Origin: Micromonospora okii
GTDB taxonomy: Bacteria; Actinomycetota; Actinomycetes; Mycobacteriales; Micromonosporaceae
Assembly: GCF_020884795.1 (NCBI RefSeq)
Contig: NZ_BBZF01000024.1
Location: 63,160-127,159 of the forward strand
Direction of reading: 5' to 3'
DNA length: 64,000 nt
The translations under genes and the position numbers were made by a program. Shown piece after piece: positions 50,894-58,875 of the stretch (its first letter is position 1; every line of letters starts with the position of its first letter). The notes beneath the pieces were generated by a model. The model was not told the origin of the DNA and made no database searches. It worked only from the letters and a program-made list of their open reading frames with translations.

Positions 50894-52138
50894 GTGCTCC
50901 GCGACCACAGCGACGGGCAGCTACTCGACTGGCGCGCCAAGGGGTTCTGGCAGCCCGGCCCGCCGGTCTCCGCCGCGACGTTCGCGGCTGCCGGCCACCA
51001 GCTCTTCGGCGGCGCCCTGACCTGGCCGGTGCTGGTCGCCCGCCGGGAAGCCCTCACGCACAACATCGCGACGATGGCCGCCTTCTGCGCCCGGCACAAC
51101 TTCTCCTTCGCACCGCACGGCAAGACCACCATGGCACCCGCGCTGTTCGCGGCCCAGCTCGCCGCCGGGGCATGGGCGATCACCGTGGCGACCGCCAACC
51201 AGATGCTCGCCTGCCGGGCCTTCGGTGTGCCCCGGGTGCTGCTGGCCAACCAGCTCGTCGATCCGACGCCGCTGCGCTGGCTGGCCGGCGAACTCGACCG
51301 GGGGTTCGACGCGCTGATCTTCGTGGACTCGGTCGCCGGGGTCGAGGCCGTCAGCGGCGCGCTCGCCGAGCACCCCGGCGAGGCATCGGTACGGGTCCTG
51401 GTCGAGCTGGGGCATCCCGGCGGACGGGCCGGTTGCCGCACCATCGGCGAGCTGGTCGAGGTCGCCGAGGCGGCCGCCGCCGCACCCCGGGTCCGCCTCG
51501 ACGGCGTCGCCGTCTACGAGGGCGGCCTGCCGGACGTCGGCGCGGTCGCGGCCTACCTGGACCGGACCCGGGCGGCGGTGACCGAGCTGGCCGACCGTGG
51601 GCTCCTCGCGGAGGAGGTCGTCGTCAGCGCCGGCGGAAGTGCCTACTTCGACATCGTCGCCGACCGACTCGGGGGCGACTGGCTATCCGGTCGGCGGCTG
51701 CGCGTCGTGCTGCGCAGTGGCGCGTACGTCAGCCACGACCACGGCATCTACGCCGAGCGTACGCCGTTCCGCCGGGTGCCCGACGAGGGCGAGCTGGACC
51801 CGGCGCTGGAGCTGTGGGCGCAGGTCACCTCTACTCCGGAGGCCGGACTGGCGATCGTCGGGATGGGCAAGCGGGAGGCCCCCTACGACGAGGGGCTGCC
51901 GCTGCCGCTGCGGATCCGGCGGGTGGACGGGACCGTCGAGGACGGCACCGCGCTGGGCGTCACCCGCCTCAACGACCACCACACCTTCCTCAGCGTCCCG
52001 CCCGGCACCGAGGTCCGCCCCGGTGACCTGGTCTGCTTCGGCATCTCCCATCCGTGTACGGCGTTCGACAAGTGGCGGTTCATCCCGGTCGTCGATGACG
52101 ACTACACCGTGGTCGACGTCCTGGACACTTATTTCTGA
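50894..52138 (+). CDS. D-threonine/D-serine dehydratase-like PLP enzyme (alanine-racemase fold)
   Basis: PLP enzyme of 414 residues with an alanine-racemase N-terminal barrel: the PLP Lys is in FAPHGKTTMAP (about 77). A C-terminal metal-binding domain carries SHDHGIYAERTPF and FGISHPCTAFDKW, with the His/Cys pair that holds Zn in D-serine dehydratase. Relatives deaminate D-serine/D-threonine or cleave 3-hydroxy-D-amino acids. GTG 50894 follows AGGAGGG by 4 nt. It is divergent from the regulator-deacylase-RidA operon by 149 bp, so N-acyl-D-amino acid to 2-oxoacid conversion is the likely joint pathway. Confidence 0.88.
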   Translation: MLRDHSDGQLLDWRAKGFWQPGPPVSAATFAAAGHQLFGGALTWPVLVARREALTHNIATMAAFCARHNFSFAPHGKTTMAPALFAAQLAAGAWAITVATANQMLACRAFGVPRVLLANQLVDPTPLRWLAGELDRGFDALIFVDSVAGVEAVSGALAEHPGEASVRVLVELGHPGGRAGCRTIGELVEVAEAAAAAPRVRLDGVAVYEGGLPDVGAVAAYLDRTRAAVTELADRGLLAEEVVVSAGGSAYFDIVADRLGGDWLSGRRLRVVLRSGAYVSHDHGIYAERTPFRRVPDEGELDPALELWAQVTSTPEAGLAIVGMGKREAPYDEGLPLPLRIRRVDGTVEDGTALGVTRLNDHHTFLSVPPGTEVRPGDLVCFGISHPCTAFDKWRFIPVVDDDYTVVDVLDTYF

Positions 52139-52147
52139 CCTCGTCCG

Positions 52148-52163
52148 GCCGCGTGCGCGCGGC
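52148..52163. terminator. Short hairpin between convergent genes
   Basis: GCCGCG (52148-52153) pairs with CGCGGC (52158-52163) around TGCG, in the 43-bp gap between the dehydratase-like gene and the ROK gene. Confidence 0.35.
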
Positions 52164-52181
52164 GCTGCCGTAGCCGCCGGC

Positions 52182-53369
52182 CTACGCGGTGGGCAGGGCC
52201 GGCAGGGGTTCGCTCACCTTGAGCCGCAGGGCGGCGGCGACGGCGCCCAGGGCGCCGCCGTCGTCGCCGAACTGGGCGGTCACGACGTCCAGGGGACGCG
52301 GGTGGCGGGGGATCGCCAACTGCCCGATCGCGGTCCGCACCGGACCGAGGACCGTTTCGCCGGCCTGGGCCAGGATGCCGCCGATGGCCACCTTCCCCGG
52401 GTCGAGCTGGACCACCATCCCGGACAGCACCCGGCCCAGCAGCGTGGCGGCGTGCCGTACCTCGCTCTCGACGGTGGGTTCCCCGGCACGCGCCCGGGCC
52501 ACCAGGTCGGCCGGGTCCGCGACGGTCACGCCACGGCGGGCGCAGCGCTCGATGAGGGCCGACGGGCGGATCAGCAGTTCGAGGCACCCCCGACCGCCGC
52601 ACGGGCAGGGGGCGCCGTCGGGCTCGACGCTGACGTGGCCGATCTCGCCGGCGGCCCCGTGGGAACCCCGGGCGAGCCGGCCGTCGACGATGAGCCCGCC
52701 GCCCACGCCGTCGTTCCACCGGACGTAGATGGCGTCCCGCACGTCCCGGGTCGCACCCCAGGTGCCCTCTGCCAGCGCGGCCAGCCGTGAGTTGTTGTCG
52801 GTGACGACGGCGACGCCGTACCGCTCCTTGATCCGTTTGCTGATCTGCTTCGCGGCCACCGAGGGCCTGTCGTCGGCCGGGCCACCCCGGCCGCCCACCA
52901 GGCCGGGCAGACCGAGGCCGATCGCCTCCAGCGCGCGCAGGTCGATGCCGTGCCCGTGTACGAGGTCGTCGATCAGCTTGATCGTGGCGTTGGCGCGCCG
53001 GACCGGGCCTGCGGTCAGCGCGACCGCACGGCTGCCGCGGGCCAGGATGTCGTGGCTGAGGGTGGCGACGATGACGGTGATCGTCGCCCGGCCGAGGTCG
53101 ATGCCGATGATCCGACCGGCGGACGGGTTGAGGCTGACGGTGGTGGACGGCCGCCCGCGGCCACGGTGGCCGGAGAGCTGCGGCTCGCGCTCGACCACCA
53201 CGCCGCGGGCGATGAGGTCGCCGATGATGTCGAACAGCGTGGTACGCGACAGCCCGGTCAGCCGGATCAGCTCGGCCCGGCTGAGCGGGCCGGCGCTGCG
53301 GAGTTGGGCCAGCAGGGCCTCGGTGTGCGCGAGCCGCACGCGTTGCATGGCATCCGGGCGTTCGATCAC
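52182..53369 (-). CDS. ROK-family (NagC-like) transcriptional repressor
   Basis: ROK repressor of about 395 residues. A winged helix at about 20-75 (LSRAELIRLTGLSRTTLFDI) precedes the sugar-kinase-like fold (IIGIDLGRATI; GLGLPGLV; NDGVGGGLIVDG). The Zn motif GHVSVEPDGAPCPCGGRGCLE-type (C-P-C-G-x-R-G-C) is intact, so sugar-responsive regulation is likely. GTG 53369 or ATG 53348 are possible starts. It lies between two GH20 systems and probably responds to GlcNAc or a related amino sugar, as NagC/Rok7B7 do. Its targets are not proven. Confidence 0.9.
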   Translation of the reverse strand: MIERPDAMQRVRLAHTEALLAQLRSAGPLSRAELIRLTGLSRTTLFDIIGDLIARGVVVEREPQLSGHRGRGRPSTTVSLNPSAGRIIGIDLGRATITVIVATLSHDILARGSRAVALTAGPVRRANATIKLIDDLVHGHGIDLRALEAIGLGLPGLVGGRGGPADDRPSVAAKQISKRIKERYGVAVVTDNNSRLAALAEGTWGATRDVRDAIYVRWNDGVGGGLIVDGRLARGSHGAAGEIGHVSVEPDGAPCPCGGRGCLELLIRPSALIERCARRGVTVADPADLVARARAGEPTVESEVRHAATLLGRVLSGMVVQLDPGKVAIGGILAQAGETVLGPVRTAIGQLAIPRHPRPLDVVTAQFGDDGGALGAVAAALRLKVSEPLPALPTA

Positions 53370-53429
53370 CGCACCATCATGACCGATCCCCGCTTTCCGC
53401 CCGCGTCGCGGCACGACGTACGGCCCCAG

Positions 53430-53468
53430 CGACCGGCGCCGTCACGGGGTGGGTGACGGCGCCGGTCG
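53430..53468 (-). terminator. Strong terminator of the secreted hexosaminidase gene
   Basis: Perfect 16-bp inverted repeat (53430-53445 with 53453-53468; core CCGGCGCCGTCAC) with a 7-nt loop, 4 bp beyond the stop codon of the minus-strand GH20 gene at 53473. Confidence 0.75.
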
Positions 53469-53472
53469 GCGG

Positions 53473-55905
53473 TCAGGCGGCGCGAACGGTGACAGTCAGC
53501 GGCGCCTCGACCGGGGGCAGTCCGGCCGAGCGCACCGACAGCGTCCCGGTGTACGTTCCCGGTGCGCCGAACGTGCGCCGGGACGACACGGTGAACGCGC
53601 TGTTGATCCGCATCGCCGTGATGCTCGGCTCGCGCGTGGCGGTCGGCGTCAGCGTCTCCACCCGCCCGTCGCTCCAGGTGACCGTGGCGGTCAGGTCGGC
53701 GGAGCCGGCCCCGGGGGCGGTGACCGTCCAGGCGGCGGCGGCCGGTGCGCCGACGGTCGCGGTGGTCGCCCGGCCGATCGCCTGCCGACGCCACGCCACG
53801 TCGGCGGTGGGGAAGAAGTTGACGCCCTGGAGCGTCAACCGGCCCCCGGCCACCGACAGGCGGGTGGTGAAGTCGGCGTAGTCGCGCTGCGCCTGCGGCG
53901 TCCAGCCCACCTCCGCGGTGGCGATCAGGCGCGGCAGGCTGTAGTACTGAGCCTGGTCGAGGCGGCGGATGAACTCGCCCCAGAGCACCGATTCGACACC
54001 GAGCACGCTGGTCTCGGCGATGTTCGGGATGTAGGTGCCCGGGTTCCAGTTGTAGTGCCGGTCCAGTCCGCACGGCCCGCCGCAGGCCCAGGTGGCGCCG
54101 AGCGGCTGGCGGGAGTCCTGCTTCTGCGGCACGTAGGTGTGGGGGGCGGGGGAGAGGACGACCTTGGCGCCGCGCCCGTTCACCGCGTTGGCGACGGCGG
54201 TGCGGTCGCCGTTCCAGTACTGCACGACGGCCTTGTTCTGCGGCAGCGCGGTACCGGCGTACTCGTTCCAGCCGACCACGGTCTTGCCGAGCGAGGCGAC
54301 CTTCGCGGTGAAGGCGTTGACCATCGTGGTGTAGTTCGCGTGGCTGGTGACATGGGCCTCGTCGCCGCCGATGTGCAGGTAGGGACCAGGGGTCATGGCG
54401 GCGATCTGGGTCAGGACCTGGGTGACGAACTCGTACGTCACGGTGCTGGCGGCGTCGAGGGTGGAGTACCCGACGTTGCCGGTGCCGTTGGCCGGGGCCG
54501 TCTGTGCTCCGGGTGCCGGTTTCGGCGCGGCGCCGGCCGTGTTGAGCTGTGGGACGGCGTGCAACGCCGCGTTGGTGTGCCCAGGCATGTCGATCTCCGG
54601 CACGACCGTCATGCCGTTCTCGCCGGCGTAGCGCACGATCTCGGCGTAGTCGGCCTTGGTGTAGAAGCCGGTGACGCCCAGCTCGGTGCCCATCAGCTGA
54701 CCGTTGTCGTTGTACGTCATGGCGGTGCGTCCACTGACCGAGGTGAGCCGGCCGTAGTCGATGCCCGCCGGGTTGTCGGCCGGGTTGTCGACGGCGATCC
54801 GCCAGCCCTGGTCGTCGGTCAGGTGCAGGTGCAGGCGGTTGACCTTGTACTGTGCCGCGGCGTCGATGTACGCCTTGACCTCGTGCACGGGGTAGAAGCT
54901 GCGGGCGACGTCGAGCATCATCCCGCGGTGGGCGAAGCGCGGGTAGTCGGAGATGGTCACGGCCGGCACGGTCCACGGGGTGTCGACGACGGTGTCGGAC
55001 TCCACCCACTGGGGGAGGAGCTGCCGCAGTGTCTGCACTCCGTTGAGCGCCCCGTTCGGCGTGTCGGCGCTGATCTGGACCCGCGCGTTGGTGACGGTCA
55101 GCCGGTACCCCTCGGCGGCCTGCCCGGCCGGTCCCTTGCCGGCGCCGACCTCGACGACGATGGGTGCGGGTGCGGAGCTTTGGCTGACCACCGGTAGCCC
55201 GTAGCCGGTGGCCGGGCGCAGGAGCCGGGCCAGATAGGTCGCGGGTGCGGTCGCCTGCGGCCCGACGGCGACGATGGGCGTGTCCCGGTGCAGGGTGTAC
55301 GGCGTGCCGCCGGTCTCCGACATCGACACCGGTTTGGGCAGCAGGCCCCGCGAGGGGGCGGGAGCCGGCGCCGGGGCGTTCCAGATTTCGAACTCGGCGA
55401 TCGAGTAGCCGTATGCCGCCCACCGCCGATGCCCCTGCATCCGCACGTGGGACACCGGCTGCGCCGAGTCGACCACGATGACGTCCGTGCGGGGGCAGGT
55501 GTCGCGTTGGAGGCGGGCGACGTCGGTCCAGGTGGTGCCGTTGGCCGAGGTCTGCAGGGTGAAGTCGCGAGCGCACGCGTTGGGCCAGTTGAGCACGACG
55601 TGGTCGACCGTGGCGGGGGTCGCCAGCCGCACCTGCACCCAGTTGTCGTCCTGGTACTTCGAGGACCATCGGGTGCCACGGTCACCGTCGTTGACGTGCG
55701 CGGCGACGAAATCGGCCCGGTCGAGTTCGACGCTCGACGCGGTGGCGGTGCCGGCGCGGGCCAGGTTCACCGGCGGGGTGTCGGCGGCGGCCGGGGCGCC
55801 GGAGGTGACGGGTGCGACGAGCGTGGCGGCGATCAGCACGGCGACGTGCGCCGCGATGGTCCGGCGTCTCGATCCGGGTCTGGGGCGGGAGCGTGGAATC
55901 GGCAC
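53473..55905 (-). CDS. Secreted beta-N-acetylhexosaminidase (GH20) with F5/8-type carbohydrate-binding domain
   Basis: Exported hexosaminidase of 810 residues. The signal peptide (about 1-42) starts Arg-rich and ends AAADT. Then: a discoidin/CBM32-like domain (about 45-180; VELDRADFVAAHVNDGDRGTRW in two halves, YSIAEFEIW), GH20b domain (about 190-325), catalytic barrel (about 330-660) with HLHLTDDQGWRIA, PEIDMPGHTNAA and catalytic Asp-Glu in LHIGGDEAHVTSH, and a C-terminal beta domain (about 690-810) that is probably accessory. It would release terminal GlcNAc/GalNAc outside the cell for the importers nearby. ATG 55905 has AAGGAG upstream. It is monocistronic, ending at the hairpin 53430-53468. 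Confidence 0.93.
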   Translation of the reverse strand: MPIPRSRPRPGSRRRTIAAHVAVLIAATLVAPVTSGAPAAADTPPVNLARAGTATASSVELDRADFVAAHVNDGDRGTRWSSKYQDDNWVQVRLATPATVDHVVLNWPNACARDFTLQTSANGTTWTDVARLQRDTCPRTDVIVVDSAQPVSHVRMQGHRRWAAYGYSIAEFEIWNAPAPAPAPSRGLLPKPVSMSETGGTPYTLHRDTPIVAVGPQATAPATYLARLLRPATGYGLPVVSQSSAPAPIVVEVGAGKGPAGQAAEGYRLTVTNARVQISADTPNGALNGVQTLRQLLPQWVESDTVVDTPWTVPAVTISDYPRFAHRGMMLDVARSFYPVHEVKAYIDAAAQYKVNRLHLHLTDDQGWRIAVDNPADNPAGIDYGRLTSVSGRTAMTYNDNGQLMGTELGVTGFYTKADYAEIVRYAGENGMTVVPEIDMPGHTNAALHAVPQLNTAGAAPKPAPGAQTAPANGTGNVGYSTLDAASTVTYEFVTQVLTQIAAMTPGPYLHIGGDEAHVTSHANYTTMVNAFTAKVASLGKTVVGWNEYAGTALPQNKAVVQYWNGDRTAVANAVNGRGAKVVLSPAPHTYVPQKQDSRQPLGATWACGGPCGLDRHYNWNPGTYIPNIAETSVLGVESVLWGEFIRRLDQAQYYSLPRLIATAEVGWTPQAQRDYADFTTRLSVAGGRLTLQGVNFFPTADVAWRRQAIGRATTATVGAPAAAAWTVTAPGAGSADLTATVTWSDGRVETLTPTATREPSITAMRINSAFTVSSRRTFGAPGTYTGTLSVRSAGLPPVEAPLTVTVRAA

Positions 55906-56253
55906 GGGACTCCTTCGTCCGTCGCCCGGGTCGCCGGGCGGCTGGGGATGGCTCGGTACGCCGCAGTCTGGTCGACCGGTCTAAATACGTCAATGGGCTG
56001 AACATTAATGAACGGGTGGTTACGCGAGTCGGGCCAGCGTTGTTACCGGCCCCGGGGCCTCGTACGCTGTCGACGTTCCAGCTCCCGACGTCCTGCGGAC
56101 GCGGTGCGAGGCACCCTGCGCGGCCCGGCCGGCACGGGCAAATTAGTCCGAAGGGTTGACAAGATTAACCTGGTGCCGAAGGATTCCCTTACCGTGAGCG
56201 TCGCCCTGCCGGGCACCGACGCCGACATCCGACCTGGGCCGCGGAGGGCTACT
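55906..56253. promoter_or_regulatory. Divergent control region between GH20 and sulfonate-type ABC operon
   Basis: 348 bp without a clear gene. Minus-strand TTGACG (55993-55988), a 17-bp spacer and CAGACT (55970-55965) may drive the GH20 gene. TGAAC repeats with a 10-bp period near 56000-56014. Plus-strand TTGACA (56156-56161) followed by weak -10 options near 56179 may drive the ABC operon. The frame open before GTG 56254 has no coding character. Confidence 0.4.
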
Positions 56254-57066
56254 GTGCCGATAGACGTTCAGCCACCCCCGACCCGTGGGGCGGAGAGAAC
56301 CCGCGCGGCACCGCCGCGTCGCGCCGTACCGCTGCCGGTGTGGAACGTGCTCGCCGTCGTGCTCGGCATCGGCGTCTGGACCGCACTCGCCCGGGCCGGG
56401 GTGTCGGGCCTGCCCGGCCCGCAGGCGGTCGCCGTCCGCTTCGGTGAGCTCGCGGCGGACGGCACCCTGCTCGACGACAGCCTCGCCAGCCTGCGCCGGG
56501 TGCTCATCGGATTCGCGCTCGGCAGCGCCCTAGCGGTGCCGGTCGGCTTCCTGATGGGCTGGTACCGGACGGCGCGCGGCCTGATCGAGCCCTACGTGCA
56601 GTTCTTCCGCACGATCCCGCCCCTGGCCGTCATCCCGCTGGCCATCCTGCTCATGGGCATCGGGGAGACGCCGAAGATCTTCGTCATCTTCCTGGCCGCG
56701 TTCCTGTCCTGCGTCGTGTCGACGTTCCAGGGCGTGGTGAGCGTCGACTCCACCATGATCAACGCTGCCCGGGTGCTCGGCGCCAACGACGCGGTGGTGT
56801 TCCGCCGGGTCGTCGTCCCCGCCTCCACCCCGTTCATCCTGGTCGGCATGCGCGTCGGCCTCGGCGCCGCGTGGGCGACCCTGGTGGCGGCCGAGCTGAT
56901 CGCCGCGCAGGAGGGCCTCGGCTACCGGATGCAGCAGGCCCAGATCTACTACGACCTGCCGAGCATCTTCGTCGGCCTGATCACCATCGGCGTGCTCGGT
57001 CTGATCATGGACCGACTGCTGCTCGCTGCGGAGAAGCGCCTCACCGGATGGCAGGAACGCCGATGA
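56254..57066 (+). CDS. ABC transporter permease, sulfonate/taurine/nitrate type (SsuC-like)
   Basis: Inner-membrane permease of 270 residues with about six helices. The family signature is seen in FRTIPPLAVIPLAILLMGIGETPKI (in two parts) and the EAA-like loop INAARVLGANDAVVFRRVVVP. GTG 56254 has GGAGGG 5 nt upstream; upstream frame sequence is rejected as non-coding. It is the first gene of a four-gene operon with ATPase, binding protein and sulfatase. Substrates of this family are small anions such as alkanesulfonates or sulfate esters; the sulfatase supports an organosulfur compound. Confidence 0.88.
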   Translation: MPIDVQPPPTRGAERTRAAPPRRAVPLPVWNVLAVVLGIGVWTALARAGVSGLPGPQAVAVRFGELAADGTLLDDSLASLRRVLIGFALGSALAVPVGFLMGWYRTARGLIEPYVQFFRTIPPLAVIPLAILLMGIGETPKIFVIFLAAFLSCVVSTFQGVVSVDSTMINAARVLGANDAVVFRRVVVPASTPFILVGMRVGLGAAWATLVAAELIAAQEGLGYRMQQAQIYYDLPSIFVGLITIGVLGLIMDRLLLAAEKRLTGWQERR

Positions 57067-57845
57067 CCGAGAAGATCTCCTTCCGCTCCGTCAGCCGCAC
57101 CTACGACGTGGGCGGGCAACCGTTCCACGCGCTGCGCGACGTCGACCTGGACATCGCCGACCGCGAGTTCGTGACCGTGGTCGGGCCGTCCGGGTGCGGC
57201 AAGTCGACCCTCATGAACATCGCGGCCGGCCTCGTCGACCCCACCGGTGGCGAGGTGCTCGTCGACTCGCGGCCGGTGCACGGGCCCAGCCCGGAACGGG
57301 GCGTCATCTTCCAGCAGTACGCGCTCTTCCCCTGGCTGACCGTGCGCCAGAACGTCGAGTTCGGTCTCCAGATCGCCAAGGTCGGGCGAGCCGAGCGGCG
57401 TCGCCGGGCGCAGCACTTCATCGACCTGGTGGGCCTCACCGACTTCGCGGACGCGCTGCCCCGGATGCTCTCCGGCGGCATGCGGCAGCGCTGCGCGATC
57501 GCCCGCGCCTACGCGGTCGATCCCGGCATCCTGCTCATGGACGAACCCTTCGGCGCGCTCGACGCCCTCACCCGGGTGCAGTTGCAGGACCAACTGCTGG
57601 CCACCTGGGGCTCCGAGCGACGCACCGTCATGTTCATCACCCACGACGTCGACGAGGCGGTCTACCTCGCCAACCGGGTCGTCGTCATGGCGGCCAGGCC
57701 GGGCCGGGTGTACGAGGTCATCGACGTGGACCTGCCGTACCCGCGTACCGAGGCCGTCCGACTCTCGGCTGAGTTCTCCCAGATCCGCAACCGGGTCTGG
57801 CGCGCCGTCTACCACCAGACATCTTCGGAAGGTGCATCGCTATGA
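57063..57845 (+). CDS. ABC transporter ATPase, sulfonate/taurine/nitrate type (SsuB/TauB-like)
   Basis: ABC ATPase of 260 residues: Walker A GPSGCGKST (about 40), Q-loop IFQQYALFPW, signature LSGGMRQR, Walker B ILLMDEPFGALD and switch His in FITHDVDEAV. These phrases are typical of the nitrate/sulfonate/taurine group. ATG 57063 overlaps the permease stop by ATGA, and its stop region overlaps the binding-protein ATG. It energises the permease at 56254. Confidence 0.94.
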   Translation: MTEKISFRSVSRTYDVGGQPFHALRDVDLDIADREFVTVVGPSGCGKSTLMNIAAGLVDPTGGEVLVDSRPVHGPSPERGVIFQQYALFPWLTVRQNVEFGLQIAKVGRAERRRRAQHFIDLVGLTDFADALPRMLSGGMRQRCAIARAYAVDPGILLMDEPFGALDALTRVQLQDQLLATWGSERRTVMFITHDVDEAVYLANRVVVMAARPGRVYEVIDVDLPYPRTEAVRLSAEFSQIRNRVWRAVYHQTSSEGASL

Positions 57846-58846
57846 GCCCTCTGTCCCGTCGCGCCGTCCTTGCCGGCCTCGTCGGCCTCGGCACCGCCGC
57901 AGCACTCACCGCCTGCGGCGACGACGAGCAGCCCGGAGCCGGCGATGGCGGCGGTGCGGAGCCGGTCAAGCTGGGCTACATCGCCGACTTCACCGGCGCG
58001 AGCCTGATGGCGATCGCCCAGGAGAAGAAGCTGTGGGCCCAGCACGGCCTGAAGCCGGACCTGAAGGTCTTCACCAACGGCCCCCTCCAGGTGCAGGCGC
58101 TCGGCGCCGGCGACCTGGACTTCGGCTACGTGGGTCCGGGCGCGCTGTGGCTGCCGGCCTCCGGCAAGGCCCGGGTCGTCGCTGTCAACTCCCTCGGCTT
58201 CGCCGACCGGGTCATCGCCCAGCCGGGCATCACCTCCGTCGCCGCGCTCAAGGGCAAGAAGATCGGCGTGCCGGAGGGCACCTCGGGCGACATGATCGTG
58301 CGCCTGGCGCTGCGGCGGGCCGGGCTCTCCATCGACGACGTCCAGAAGGTCGCGATGGACCCCAGCACCGTGGTCACCGCCTTCGGCTCCGGCCAGATCG
58401 ACGCGGCCGGCATCTGGTACCCGCTGATCGGCACGATCAAGAAGCGGGTGCCGAACCTCGCGGAGCTGGCCAAGAACGAGGACTTCTACCCGGACATCAG
58501 CTTCCCGTCCGCCTACGTCGGGCGCAACGACGTGGTGACCGGCAAGCCGGACCTGGTGAAGAAGGTGCTCGCGGTGCTGCGGGCGGCCAACGACGAGCGG
58601 GCGGCCGACGTGGACCGGGCCGTCGAGGTCACCGCGAAGTTCCTCAAGTCGGCGCCGGTCGACCAGCTACGCGCCGAAGCCACCAACGCCCGGTTCCTGA
58701 CCTCCGCCGAGCTCGCCGCCAAGTCCACCGACGGCACCGTCGCCGGCTGGCTCGGCGGCCTCAACGGCCTCTTCAAGGACCTCGGCAAGCTGCCGGACGC
58801 GGTGGACCCGAGCACCTACTACGACGCCGCCGCGTACGCCTCCTGA
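57842..58846 (+). CDS. ABC transporter substrate-binding lipoprotein, aliphatic-sulfonate type
   Basis: Binding protein of 334 residues. The signal has an SRRAVL Tat-like twin Arg and a lipobox LTAC (Cys about 25). The mature part is of the SsuA/TauA class (VKLGYIADFTGASLMAIAQEKKL; GAGDLDFGYVGPGALW; GVPEGTSGDMIVRLAL). ATG 57842 overlaps the ATPase stop. Its ligand is likely a small sulfonate or sulfate ester, judged from family and the sulfatase 30 bp downstream. Confidence 0.9.
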   Translation: MSPLSRRAVLAGLVGLGTAAALTACGDDEQPGAGDGGGAEPVKLGYIADFTGASLMAIAQEKKLWAQHGLKPDLKVFTNGPLQVQALGAGDLDFGYVGPGALWLPASGKARVVAVNSLGFADRVIAQPGITSVAALKGKKIGVPEGTSGDMIVRLALRRAGLSIDDVQKVAMDPSTVVTAFGSGQIDAAGIWYPLIGTIKKRVPNLAELAKNEDFYPDISFPSAYVGRNDVVTGKPDLVKKVLAVLRAANDERAADVDRAVEVTAKFLKSAPVDQLRAEATNARFLTSAELAAKSTDGTVAGWLGGLNGLFKDLGKLPDAVDPSTYYDAAAYAS

Positions 58847-58875
58847 GCGCCAGTCGCAGGAGAAAGGAACAATCC

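Noticed and set aside
56008..56253. N-terminal extension of the SsuC-like permease
   Set aside because: The upstream in-frame stretch is Arg/Pro-rich without coding character, while GTG 56254 has a good ribosome-binding site.
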